From: Colletotrichum lupini
Lineage: Eukaryota; Ascomycota; Sordariomycetes; Glomerellales; Glomerellaceae
Length of the DNA: 64,000 bases
NCBI RefSeq assembly: GCF_023278565.1
Contig: NC_064679.1
Location: forward strand, 3,286,001-3,350,000
Reading direction: 5' to 3'
Of the stretch, positions 1 to 11,365 are shown piece by piece (the first letter of the stretch is position 1; each line of letters starts with the position of its first letter). The position numbers and the translations under genes were made by a program. Below the pieces are notes generated by a model. That model searched no databases. It was not told the origin of the DNA and saw only the letters and a list, made by a program, of their open reading frames with translations.

Positions 1-2467
1 ATCACCAGTGCCACCAACACCGCCAACTCGCGTCGAGATGTCTCCTCAGGTCTTCTCATTCATGCAGGCGAAGCAGGCCCAAGAGATCCCTACAATCTCG
101 GCACCACCATCACTCGATGGAAGCCTAAGTTCAGAGCAGTTGGCACACATGTCAGCACCGCCAACGCCCATCATCGGTAGCGACAATGGGAAGGAGGAAG
201 ACTGGTCTGGTGTGCGATTGCAACCCGGCGCGTTGGCAACTCTCCACGCCCTCTCTGGTGATAACGAGAGCCTGCACGAGCACGATCATGACCACTCAGA
301 CCAGGTTCTCGAAATCCCCCAAGAGCCCATCCCCGAGATGCGCCAACAGCCTCTGCGCCTATTCACCGATATCCGTCCCGAAGCACCGCGCGCGGCCGTC
401 CTTACCCCGAACTCCCGCCGTCAGTCTCTGGCCGATCTCACCAAACTCGACATCCCTTCCCCTGGCGGCTTCTTCTCTGGGCTATCTCCCAGGACGAGGA
501 CAACATGGCACATGCCCGCGGCAAACATCGAAGATGTGGTGCCGCCAACATCCACTACCGCCGAGCAGTTCTACCGCTGCCCCTGGAACATGGACGCTTC
601 TGTGCCCCCAGTGCCGTCAGCACCAGCCAAGCTTATCATCAGCGATGCTGCCGAAGACTTCTACCGCAGCTCGGTCCCTTCGGCTTCCGCAATTGTAGAA
701 CAAATCATCGAGGTGGACAATGAGGAGATGGATGAGGATGACATGCCAACTGCCAGGCCCATCGTCCCCGCCAACGCCTCAAGCTCATCGGTAACGCTTG
801 CTGAGCCAACCTCCCCCGACGCCGAAGATGTACCGACAGAGATTGTGACGGTCTACGACCCCGAGTACGCTCGCAAGCAACAGGAGGTTACCCTCTCAAA
901 CCTGGATCGCACTGAGCTCTGGCTCAGGGCCCAGCGCGCATACCTGAAGCCCGTCGAGGCTGCAGAGGAGACTGAGGAAGACAACAGCCTCGACACCATT
1001 CCCGAGGCTGCCGACGAGGAAGTTGAACACTTCCCTGAGCAAGAGATTCCTGCTTCTTTGCCCAGGAAGAAGATGGTCCGCTTCTCCGAGGTCGTCTCCA
1101 AGACCGATATCCCCCGCCGTCTGCCCTCCAAGCTCTCCAGACAGGAATCGGCCTACTACCGCGCCTTCCAGGATTACGTCGTCCGTTCCAGCAAGCAGGA
1201 CGTCATCGTCCACCAGCTCCCTCGCTTCGAGGCCCTCCAGGCCCAGCGCGTATGCCTCCGCGAGTTCCACCGTAACCAGCTGCTCGGCAAGTACCAGCTC
1301 AGCGTTGTGCCCCAGTCCGCCAAGAAGCGCCTCAGTGCAAATGTTGCCCGCGGCGACGACATCCTCCACGACGACCCCGAGAAGCTGCGTCGCGAAAAGG
1401 AACACGAGGCCATGTCTCAGATGGCCATGCCCACCTGGCACGTCGCCGCCATGAAGATGCTCAACGGCGGCAAGCTCATCTCCGCCCCCGTCGCCAAGCG
1501 CCTCGGGCGTCTTTCCCGTATGGCACCTGGCCGCGACGGCGTCGCCCGCGACAGGGCCCGCATCCTGGATCTCGGAGGTCAGTCCGCGTGCGACTGGGCC
1601 TGGCACTGCGCCCTTCAGTACCCAAACACCAAGATCTACACCGTCACCACAAAGACGATCCGCCAGCTGTCGAACTCCAACGTCCGCGGCCCGCCCAATC
1701 ACCGCCAGGTGGCCGTCGAGCGCCTGACCCGCCTCCCCTTCAAGGACGACCAGTTCGACCTCATCTCGGCGCGCGAGCTGCACAGCATCCTCAAGTTCGT
1801 CGGCGAGAACGGCGAAGACGAGTGGGAGACGTGTCTCAAGGAGTGCATGCGCGTGCTCAAGCCCGGCGGATACCTCGAGTTCTCGATCCTCGACTCGGAC
1901 ATCATGAACGCCGGGCCCATGGGCCTGGCAAAGAGTGTCGAGTTCGGCTTCGACCTCAAGACGCTGGGCTACGACCCCAACCCGACAAAAATGTTCCTCG
2001 GCCGCCTCTCGCGCGCGGGCTTCGACGAGGTCCGCCGCGCGTGGATGTGCCTCCCCATGGGCGCCCGTCCCCAGTCCCAACAAACGCAGGCGAAGAAACC
2101 CCTGCCCTCGCTGCCCCCGCTCGCCGTGCGGGAGAGCCCCGACGGCGAGGAGGTCAGAACGGTGCAGATGGAGGCCTTGGTCACTGGCAGCACGGATGGC
2201 GTCGCCAACGTCACGGGCATCGTCGGCGGCTGGAGCTGGGAGCGCTGGCTGCTGCGGTGCGAGATGGAAAAGGTCAGCGGCGAGCTGCGGCTTGCGGACA
2301 CGGTGACGGCCGGCGCGGCGATGCGGGAGGCCGGCAAGAGCGTCGAGGGCGTCGCTGCCATTGTCGAGGAGGGACGTGGATGCGGCGCCGGGTGGAGGAT
2401 GCTGAACGGTTATGCGAGGAAGCCCAAGACCGGCACGGGACTTATCTCTGTCGGTTTCGAGGTTTGA
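1..2467 (+). CDS. SAM-dependent methyltransferase-domain protein, 5' partial
   Basis: The reading frame is open from the window edge, so the true start lies upstream; the first in-frame ATG is at 38. About 820 codons are visible, ending at TGA 2465-2467. The first ~500 residues are low-complexity and Pro/Ser/Glu-rich, probably disordered. A class I methyltransferase fold follows: motif I is RILDLGG at about residue 517, then an acidic/hydrophobic strand FKDDQFDLISAREL near 578-591 and a motif IV-V-like segment CMRVLKPGGYLEF near 613-625. This matches the large fungal proteins that carry a UbiE/UMTA-like methyltransferase domain behind a long disordered N-terminus. The substrate cannot be told from sequence. 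The tail after the domain is partly unstructured and ends with a short conserved-looking stretch. Convergent with the zinc-finger gene downstream. The family call is firm; the biological role is unknown. Confidence 0.85.
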   Translation, partial: SPVPPTPPTRVEMSPQVFSFMQAKQAQEIPTISAPPSLDGSLSSEQLAHMSAPPTPIIGSDNGKEEDWSGVRLQPGALATLHALSGDNESLHEHDHDHSDQVLEIPQEPIPEMRQQPLRLFTDIRPEAPRAAVLTPNSRRQSLADLTKLDIPSPGGFFSGLSPRTRTTWHMPAANIEDVVPPTSTTAEQFYRCPWNMDASVPPVPSAPAKLIISDAAEDFYRSSVPSASAIVEQIIEVDNEEMDEDDMPTARPIVPANASSSSVTLAEPTSPDAEDVPTEIVTVYDPEYARKQQEVTLSNLDRTELWLRAQRAYLKPVEAAEETEEDNSLDTIPEAADEEVEHFPEQEIPASLPRKKMVRFSEVVSKTDIPRRLPSKLSRQESAYYRAFQDYVVRSSKQDVIVHQLPRFEALQAQRVCLREFHRNQLLGKYQLSVVPQSAKKRLSANVARGDDILHDDPEKLRREKEHEAMSQMAMPTWHVAAMKMLNGGKLISAPVAKRLGRLSRMAPGRDGVARDRARILDLGGQSACDWAWHCALQYPNTKIYTVTTKTIRQLSNSNVRGPPNHRQVAVERLTRLPFKDDQFDLISARELHSILKFVGENGEDEWETCLKECMRVLKPGGYLEFSILDSDIMNAGPMGLAKSVEFGFDLKTLGYDPNPTKMFLGRLSRAGFDEVRRAWMCLPMGARPQSQQTQAKKPLPSLPPLAVRESPDGEEVRTVQMEALVTGSTDGVANVTGIVGGWSWERWLLRCEMEKVSGELRLADTVTAGAAMREAGKSVEGVAAIVEEGRGCGAGWRMLNGYARKPKTGTGLISVGFEV

Positions 2468-3111
2468 AAACATGCTCGCATAGAGTCGAGCTGATACCGA
2501 AACATCTTCTCTCCCTCTTATATATATAAACTACACCCCCCATTTCCCTTTGTATTCCCTTTCCTTTGTTCAGATGCAATGATGGCAGGATGGGAATATG
2601 AGTTCGGAAGTGACGGAAAAAATCAAGTACATGGTCATGGAAACGTATGTGCATATGGGCTGTAATGACCTTTGCGGGCGCGCGCGGCTGCGGTCAACAG
2701 GCGCTGGAGGCTTGTGCATGGGAACGGGGATACCGGTGGTTGACTAGATGTCGAGCACTTTGAATAGGCATGTTCTGATAGCTAAGTGACACTTTTTGAC
2801 CTTTTGGTCAGCAACCTTTTCTCTTGCCCTCACATGCAATGTGCTCCCTGAAATATTCGCCCAACCCTCTTTCCATGACAGACCAGTAAGTCTGAAGCTA
2901 GGGTGGTAGTTATCACCGAGGAGATGCTTCTGGGACAATGTCTGTCATCAAATAATCAGGCCACCAGGGGGCCTTTGGTATCGTTTCATTAATAAGTTAA
3001 GCTGTATCGAAAAGTATTACAAACCTGGGGGTATTTGGGGAAAGATGATTCCAGCCTATACATGACACATGAACAAAAGCAACGTCCCATCTACCCAACT
3101 CCAAATCGTCG
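2468..3111. other. Convergent 3' intergenic region
   Basis: About 640 bp between the stop codons of the methyltransferase (+) and the zinc-finger gene (-). It must hold both 3' UTRs. A TATATATATAA stretch at about 2519-2529 could serve as an efficiency element for 3'-end formation of the methyltransferase mRNA. No coding potential that I trust is present. Confidence 0.6.
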
Positions 3112-6100
3112 CTATGGGTTGGTATCCATCTTTTCACCTACGGGCGACCCGGTCTGTACGTTGATGGTATCATTGTCGCCCAACCGTTCCCTCTCCTCAA
3201 CGCCTGATACTGAAGGCAGCACCGACGAGTCCCTAGGCGTCTTGGCCGACGTCGGCACGATAACGTTAAGAACGCAGTCGTCAAGATGTTCGTAGAATTC
3301 TTGAGCTGTTCCGAAATAACTCTGGCAGATTGAGCACTTGGCACCGTCTCCTCGGACATTGCCGGATCCGCTGATGATGAGCTTCCGGCTATTGGGAGGC
3401 GTCTGCTCAACGTTATGCACCGAAGTGAGATGTCGCTTGAACACGTCCGCACGATTGAACGCCTTCTCATATGCAGTGCCCACCCCTGGGCAGAACGGAC
3501 AAACCATCGTCCCTTTGTAGTGTGTCAGTGCATGTCGATTCTTGTCATACTTGCGCGCGAATCCTTTCGTGTGGTACTCGCAAGTCTCTATCGGGCACTT
3601 TTCCGGACGTTCTTCTTGATGCGTAAGCATGTGTGCTGCAAGATCCTTGAAGACGCGGCCGCAATCTGGGTGAGGACACCGAGTCCGATTATCCAGGGTT
3701 TTGCTTGATGGGCTGCTCATCTGAGAAGACACCATTGACTCAGCGGGAGCTATCATCAAGGGGACAGCCGGCGGTGCTGCCGCTAGCATCGTTGGGCCGA
3801 ATGTAGGAGATCGCGCAGGCAGTGGCGGAGGTGGCGCCTGAGTGAAGTACTCAAGCGGCTGTTTGTAATCGGCCTCTTCCCCTCCACTCGAGTCGTCTTG
3901 GTCTTGAATATCAACAGACTGCCGCACCTCTCTCATCCAGTCCTTGAGAATGGTCATGGGCGGCCAATCGCCACTAGCCTTTCCGCCTCTGTGCGGGTTG
4001 AAATGCGCTCTCCGGAGATGCGCTGCCGCATTGTAGTAGGCCCCGTACCGTTTCTGCGTCACACACGCTTTACATTTTGCAAGTGGTATGACAGGTTGCG
4101 GCAACGTCGGGCTATAGGTATCTGGCTCGGTGCATACCCAACGCCTCACCAGTGAAGCGTGTTTGGCATCGGTATGCCTACGGAGCTCGTGTTCGCCTCT
4201 AAACCCTTCAGGGTACTCATTGCACTTTATGCAGTAGACGCGACGTAAAGGGGGCCGCTGATACGTCGGCCGCCCTCGACCGCCCGAGAGTGGGGACTCC
4301 AAAGGCCTCAAGGGGCCTCGGGGAAAAGTTGGACTCTCTCCGACGGTATGCCTGCGGCCCAGAGCATCTATTCCTTGGGGCGAAGTAAGGTAATCCGGAC
4401 CCATCGTAGCGGCAAATGGGTCTCGGTCTGATAGCGGGGCTGGGTTCGGGATCCAAGGATCGCCCAAAGCTCGAGGGTCGTGCATGGGACGTCTGGGTTC
4501 TTCGCTGGGTTTGGCGATGGGTGGAAGAACGAACATACTGGTGCGTGCTGGAACTCTTTGCCTGAGGAACCCGTTGAACGTGGCTGCGCCTTCCATGTTG
4601 CCATCTCCAAGATGTATTAAGAAGTCTTTGGAAGAAGCAAAACCCTGCTGACCCCAAGTGTCCTTTCTCATAACCATGTACAAGGAGTCTGTGATGGCTC
4701 TGTCTCGTTCATCGAGATCCGCGGTCTGTTCGTCGAGTAACATGGGCCCAGAACTTGCAAAGAGCGTGACCAGAAGCTTGTAGACGCTGTTCATGGCGTG
4801 CGCACCGCCTGTCCCCCTCCAAGTTGGAGGAGTGTGCGATGATAGTCGTCTTGGCAGGTAAGAGGCAATGTCCACCAAGATCGTACGCACAACGCTGAAG
4901 ATGCAAAGTGCAACAAACACCGCGCACCAGCTCTTCGGGTCTTGTGGCCCTTTCTTGACCGTGGCACTCTCAAATGCCTGGAGGAACTGCGCCATGCAAT
5001 TGTAGAGTAAACGATAATGAGCATCTTGATCGACTTCATCAGTAAATAGGGGTCGGTGGGGTGGGCCTCCGTCTAGGCGAATCGAAGGTTCTGGTTGTTG
5101 AAGGTCCCAGAACATGACCTCTCGCAGCAACAGTTTCGCTCGATACAACACTGGGAATACTGCTTCCTCCCTCTCTCTAGTGGCCGCGATTAGGCCGCTT
5201 GTCTTCAGAAGGTGGAGAAAGTTGTATGCAGTTCCTCCGCCATTCCAACTCGCTGTTAGAATATTCAAGATTGGCGGTGGCCGATCGATCGTTTCTCTAG
5301 GGTAGTGTGAAAGCGTAGAGTTGGCTAAAGGAAGATTTGCAAGTTCTTCCGTCCACCAGAACCCGTCATCAAAATCAAGATTTGCTTTGACCGCATGTAG
5401 TATGTCCGGTGATATGCGGTAGCTATTTTCCAGATGCTCGTTCATGCTTCTTCGCTGGGCTAGCGGAGATGTGATTGGAGTCTGTGATTGTCTTGGAGAT
5501 ACTAGAGCTTGTTTGTTAGGCCGGGCCTATTTCTCGTAGAAGTCGAGTACTAACCTGGGAGCATGATGTCCGAAAAGGCGTCAAGGGGGCCACGATGACA
5601 GCCGATGGCCTTCCAAAAGTCACTGCTTGGACTAAGTGGCTGGTCCGCGCAATAATAACACGGCTCGTTCGAATCGCACTACCATTATGTGTCAATGAAC
5701 CTACACCAAAAAGCTGTAGTGGACTATCCTTCTTACCGGTTGCTTTGTAGCCATACAGCGCAAGCATGGTCCAGAGTCTTGAAGCAGCCTGAGCTCGCCA
5801 ATCGACTGGAGTCGAGACTGACCAACCCTACTACGTTTCAAAGGGGGCAGCAACGGGTCGACTTCGGAATCAACAGAGCCGCGTCCTGGAGCGGAATATT
5901 CACTGACTAGCGAGTAGGATTGAAGAGTATCTCGGCGTTCTTTCGGCTGGCCTGTTGTCAAAGGAGCTAGCTGGGTGCCGTGCGATGGCTTTGGGAGTTG
6001 GAGAGCCAGCGGCTGCTTTCCAGTCTCGGGGCCCCATGGTCGCAATGTCTGGTATTCGGGAAAGGAAATCGGCGGTGTATTGCCGACTGACATGCCCGAG

Positions 6101-6788
6101 TCGCGATGGGGGTGTAGGGTATGCTCTCGGGCATGATTGTCTCGCTCGTCCTTGTTGTGGAAGCCGTAAATGTAATGTATGCAGCGCTCGTCCCAGCACT
6201 TGAAAGAGGACGTGGACCGGGACGACGGTGACAAGCTTTCCCTCATCTTCCATCCACGGACTACCGGGTCGTGGCCTTCAAGATTACGGTCTAACCAAGC
6301 CGCATAGCCAGTCGGCGCTTCGTCATACAGGGATCGTTTAAGGGCATCAACCATGTTTGGGTCCAGCAGATCGTGGCCTAGAAACTATGTCAGAAACTGG
6401 CTGCGAGGCAATGTCTGAGCAGGACGGGAGTAATTCACCTTGCTCTAAGCAAGCAGTCTCTATACATTCGCATCGGTACTGCAATGACCTAGCCTCCTCA
6501 AACTCAGAATTGATTGGTATGTTGGCAGAAATATCTATGAGCATGGTTAGTCGGACGATTGAGAGGGAGACCAGGCAAGACATTATTGGAGCGTGGCATC
6601 TTACGGTGATGATCAGAGTAGGCTTGTAGAACCCGCAACTTGTGGCGGAGCATGTCAAGCTCCAACTTGGCATTGAGGCCATACTTTGCGGGCAGCAAGG
6701 CAGCAAGCCGTGCTTGAATCTCGGCCTGCTGATCGAGAAGTTGTCGGATGGCGCTATCGAGGCCGGGATCGGTGAGGTCGGCCGCCAT
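3112..6788 (-). CDS. Zinc-finger transcription factor, Cys6-like module plus C2H2 fingers, five exons
   Basis: Reconstructed exons on the minus strand: 6788-6605, 6534-6439, 6377-5737, 5678-5555, 5507-3112; total 3441 nt, 1146 aa. All introns (47-70 nt) have GT..AG ends and the phases fit. The start ATG (6788) has a purine at -3; a TTG-opened frame upstream is not a start. Residues 1-60 form a Gln/Leu-rich probable coiled coil. Residues 298-334 carry a cysteine cluster CX2CX6CX5CX2CX16C whose second half is supplied by exon 4, followed by FWKAIGCHRGPLDAF. A long middle part is Pro-rich. C2H2-type or related Cys/His fingers lie near residues 770-800, 823-850, 955-975, 983-1012, 1015-1045 and 1071-1093. 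The segment LAKCKACVTQKRYGAYY is characteristic of a fungal-specific C2H2 family known to me only as uncharacterised. Likely a nuclear DNA-binding regulator; target unknown. The last acceptor has an alternative 6 nt downstream (exon from 5501). Confidence 0.85.
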
Positions 6789-9700
6789 TCCTCCCGGGCC
6801 ACGAGGGCGTCCTCCTCCCACCAACGACGACGACAGTATGGGCGTACTCGAGAATTGTAGTGGACAAGGCGCAAGGAGAAATTGCACAAGTAGACATGAG
6901 TTGTCGTCTGCTCTGCTTCTCAAAAAGCCGTTTCGTTCACACGTCGATGTGAGTGGTTCGGGTGCATCAGATACAAGCTTTTAAGAATCGATTCACGCCG
7001 TTTCTCAAATCCTCTCTAGTTGTAGACGCAATGTGCATATCATCAGTCGTTGGGAAGGCGTCTAGGGGTGATGCTATCGATGTTTTGGCGTTGCTTTTTG
7101 TTGGCGGTTTTGCCGCGGGCGTTTTTTGTGTAAGATTGGAATGGAGTAGGCATGTATGTGATGGTCGGGTTCATGCTTTTTCTAAAAGATTGATCAATGG
7201 GTACCGGTTAGTATGTTGCATGCTATTGCTCGCTTTTCTTCCCGGCATCCGCAGATCTTTCTCTGTCTTTGGCGGATTCGAGTTATTTCCAACTTTTTTT
7301 TGCCTCATTCCCACCAGGGGTGGTTCGTCAGGATCGAGCGAGGTGATGTAAGGTACAACAAGCGAGACTTTCGCAGCTTGCTTGGATGAGCGGGACCCTG
7401 GATCGAGTTTCCATTCCAGTTCCAGGTCTAGCTTCAGGTCCAGATCTAGCTCCAGTATCCAGCTCCAATCCACAAGTGGCTGAGATGTCAGCGAGCGAGA
7501 GACAGGTGGTGGTGGTAGCTGCTGCTGGTATGCGGTCTCCGGTTTTGTTTCCGATGCAAGCTTGGTCCTCACTGCCGCTCAGGTTTCCGTCTCTATTTTG
7601 GGTCGTCCTTGGAAGAAGAAACACACAGTGCACAGGCGCGAGACGAAGGAGAGAAGAGAGAGAGAGGGAGAGGGAAGAGGAGGAAGAAGAAGAAGAATGA
7701 TGCAGAGAGATTGTGAAGAATTGGACAGGCCGGAAAGAATTCAGGGCAGGAATCTCGGTATGGTGGGTTTGAGGGTCGGATTTTGGCGGGAATGGTCTGA
7801 ATAGCGAGTGAGAGCACCGTACGCGATCGCGGTGCTGGTGTGCTCCTCCCTCATTGGGGAGACAGGACCTTTTATTGCCTTGTTACCAGGCCAGGGTTCA
7901 TTTGGGGAAGTGGGGCTATCGTGGCTAACGGTCTTGTAAGGTAGATTAGAGCAAGATATGGAGCAGAGCAACGCGACGGCGAGCAAGCTACAAGTGCAAG
8001 AGAGCAGCAGGGCAAGGGTGGAGAGAGAGAGGCGACGTGATGCTGGTGTCCCGTCGGAAGACAGAAAAAAAAAAAAGGGACCCCAGCTGGGTTCTAGTTT
8101 GGACCTGGAAAGGGAGGGGGGGTGGTTTGATTACAAAATTGAGAAACGGTGCCACAGGGGAGACGACGGGTTGAACGGCGGACAACAGACAACAGACAAT
8201 GTACGGATATTATTGTTGATGGTCCGGCCTGACAAGTAGATGGCAAGGACACCGCGACAGAGGCTGACAGAGAGGAAGAAGAGGGTGAGAAGGCAAAAGG
8301 GAGAAGAACACCAGAAGAAGAAAAAAAGAAAGAGGCTGGATGCACCCACTCTACACGCAGCGTAGCAGTTTGGGGGACGAGGATGGGGATGAGCCCAGGA
8401 CGATGAAGACCAAAGACCAGGACGGGTGAAGAGCAGCGACAGGTCCAGCTGGGATCTGGCAGGGTGTCTTTTGCTTTGCCGCCTTGCGCAAGCAGGCAAT
8501 TGGATAAGGTCGAGCAAGGTAAGGAAGGTACCTCATCCACAACACACCTCAATTACCTAAGTACCTCGTTGCCTTCCTTGTCTTTGGACCTTGGGTAAAG
8601 CGTAGCTGACAGATATGGTTGGCTGTGAGGCAAGCACACGGTAAGATATCCCAAGGCCTGGAGGGATTATGGGTGCTGATGATGGATATGGATACCTCAT
8701 GGATATGATGACGGGACGGAATAGCTAAGGAAGGAAATAGGGAAGGTCTTGAAACTGCCATATCCGTACCTTGCGAAGTACGAGGTAGCCAGCTGCCTCG
8801 CCTCGCTTCTTTCATAAGGTACCTACCTACCTTTTACCTTATGTTCCATCCCATTGCTAATAGTCCTCTTTCCCATGTCCATATTGCACCTTCTCCCGAT
8901 CTTCTATCTCTTTCCTACCTATGTCAAGTACCTGCTCTAAGGTAGGAGGGTTAGTAGGTAGTTTACTCCTTGCGCTCTCCTCACCTCCACCCTTCCGCCC
9001 CTTCCCCAAGCATCGACGGAATGCACATCACTCGCGAGGCAGGTACTGTACTTCCAAGCTCCAAGCCAAGTAAAGTAATGTGCGATACCTCACTTCAGCT
9101 TGTCACGTAAGGTAAGGGGCTGTGTGGCTGTGGGTGTTCAAACTTGACCCATAGATCTCACTGATACCCGCAATGATTGTGGCCAACCTAACGTCCAACC
9201 CGTACTCCGTACTCCGTACCCTTCAACGTTTGCCTCCTGCCGGCCCTGATTCCGTCGAGCCCTTCAGCAACTTCCCTCTTTTATCTGACCCCTCCCATCC
9301 ATTCCGCCCGCTTCTTCTCGTCCCTAACTTGCCTCACTAGTGTACCTTGCTGTCCGCCACTTGGAATAACCCTAATGAACCGCTTGCCTTCAGCACCAAC
9401 ACCTTATCCTTCCCGATTCAGTTGATTTCGCCAACCACAGACACCACCGTAGACATCAGCTGCTCCCCAAAATTCGACTACCTCGCCACGGGATATCCCT
9501 GGATCTTGTATCAGGGGTCTCCCGTCCCAAGGATGAGTGAGGTACTTTACTTCCTAATCAGGGCACGTTGTTCCTCGTCGTACCTTATGCCTGCCGGTGC
9601 AATCATCACCGGCATCATTCCATTATCTGCTTCTGCACTGACGAGCCCATGAACAGCACCAAACAGTGTCATGGACGGTCGTATTTCTCCTTTTCTCTAG

Positions 9701-11344
9701 CCTCGGTGCCGCTCTTTGACAGTCTACCCTTCACTACGCAAAAGGTACAGACGACTACCAATAGTCCATCCTTCTCCATCTCGCTGGATGCACTGTGGGA
9801 GACTTCGGCCGCCATCCGACCGATGTTTATCCAAGGGTCTCTCATTGTACCCTCACCGTACCTGCGCATCCCATCCACGGCCGATCAGACACCATGGACG
9901 GTATGCTTACCTTGCCCCATCTTGGCTCGCCTGGCAATGCCGTCCCTATCGTCTTTCTGTTTCCACGATCAGCCTGAGGTGTTTATGATGCTCTCGAAAC
10001 TACCGGTCTCCTAATTCCATTGATCCCTCTTCTCTCTTACTCTCCCAGGAAGAGTCGATAGTCGACCAGTGGCAACGCAATCCGCATAACTGCGCCATGG
10101 TCATTGCTGGATCTAGCAGGTAAGGCGAGGGCGGACTTATCGAGCATATGTTGGCCTCACACGCCTTACGCCTCTTATCAGCTCCCCCTTCGGCCTTACC
10201 TCGCCCGTCTCCCATTCAATGACGCCCGTCTTGGAACCGTACCGCCCTCCCCTCCGATTCGCAAGGGGGCATGGGCCACAACCAATGCACACACCTCGAG
10301 TCCCCGTTGTCTGGCATCCCACACCCCCGCCTCATCCCAGCTACTTCCCTACCAAGTTACATTAGCCACTTGCTTGACTGGTTAGCTTCCTAACTCTTTT
10401 GAACCAGCAGCTCGCAACAGACCGCGTTTCTGTCCCGACTGCTTTCAAGCCGCATACCGTCCCCGTGGTCGCAGCGCAACCTCGAGCTGCTTCCATGATG
10501 ACTGCTACTACGTACATCACGGCATCTCGAGCTACTGCGGGCTGTGGAGAGAGAGAGGAGAAGGAGAGGGACAAGAAGTTCACAGCCGTTGTGTCGTTGA
10601 GGGGGGTGGTCAGCCGCCGCACACACTCTCTCAGTTAACCACAACCAGTCTGGCACATTTGCCTTCCACCTCCAACCCCTTGAGCCTCGACCTGTCCCAT
10701 GAATCCTACTCTTACCTTCTGGTAGGGTCTTCTGGTAAGTCTTGTTCTTTATCGCTTTATTTCCCGCCTTGCGAGTGGAGGCGCTGAGGAAAAAGGCAAC
10801 CAGAGAGACTGGCAAGTGAGGGCCTCTCGGAGAAAGATACTACTTACCTAGTGTGTACGTAGTACACAGTACTTCTTAGAGAGCCCAGAAAGCTCCATCC
10901 AACGGGTTCATGGGGCCCATGAGCCTGGCTGTGGGCGTCGACGACGTGGGGCCGCTTGCGCCATCTCCGACTCCCCGACCGCCGGCCGCTGGCCCCAAGT
11001 CAAACAAAAGCCGACTGGTAACAGGGAGAGAAAAATATCAGACGAGACCAGACTAAACGTCTGTTTAGCCTTACTGTCTGTCCGTCGCCTCCGTCCTGTT
11101 TGTGTACCTTTCGGCTTCGTCTCGAGCCAGTCCGTCTGCTCCTCGCACGAGTCTTGACGTCTGTCAGCTGCATTGGCAGCCCATAACCACTAGCTGCCCT
11201 GACCGTTCAAGCTTTCCCTTCAGTACTTTAGCGAGTAATCTTCCTCGCTGGCGAGAGCTCAACTACCGTCTACGAGAGCTCGCTTCTACGTCGCAATTGT
11301 GTAAACTACGCAGCAGCCAGCAATGCGCTCCATGGACTGCTGAG

Positions 11345-11365
11345 CCTGGCCTGGCCTGGCCTGGC
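11345..11365. repeat. CCTGG pentanucleotide repeat
   Basis: Four tandem copies of a CCTGG-type unit, read directly. Local slippage repeat with no evident function. Confidence 0.8.

Noticed and set aside
896..2473. 525-codon open frame on the minus strand
   Set aside because: Antisense shadow of the methyltransferase gene, caused by GC-rich third positions; no protein motif.
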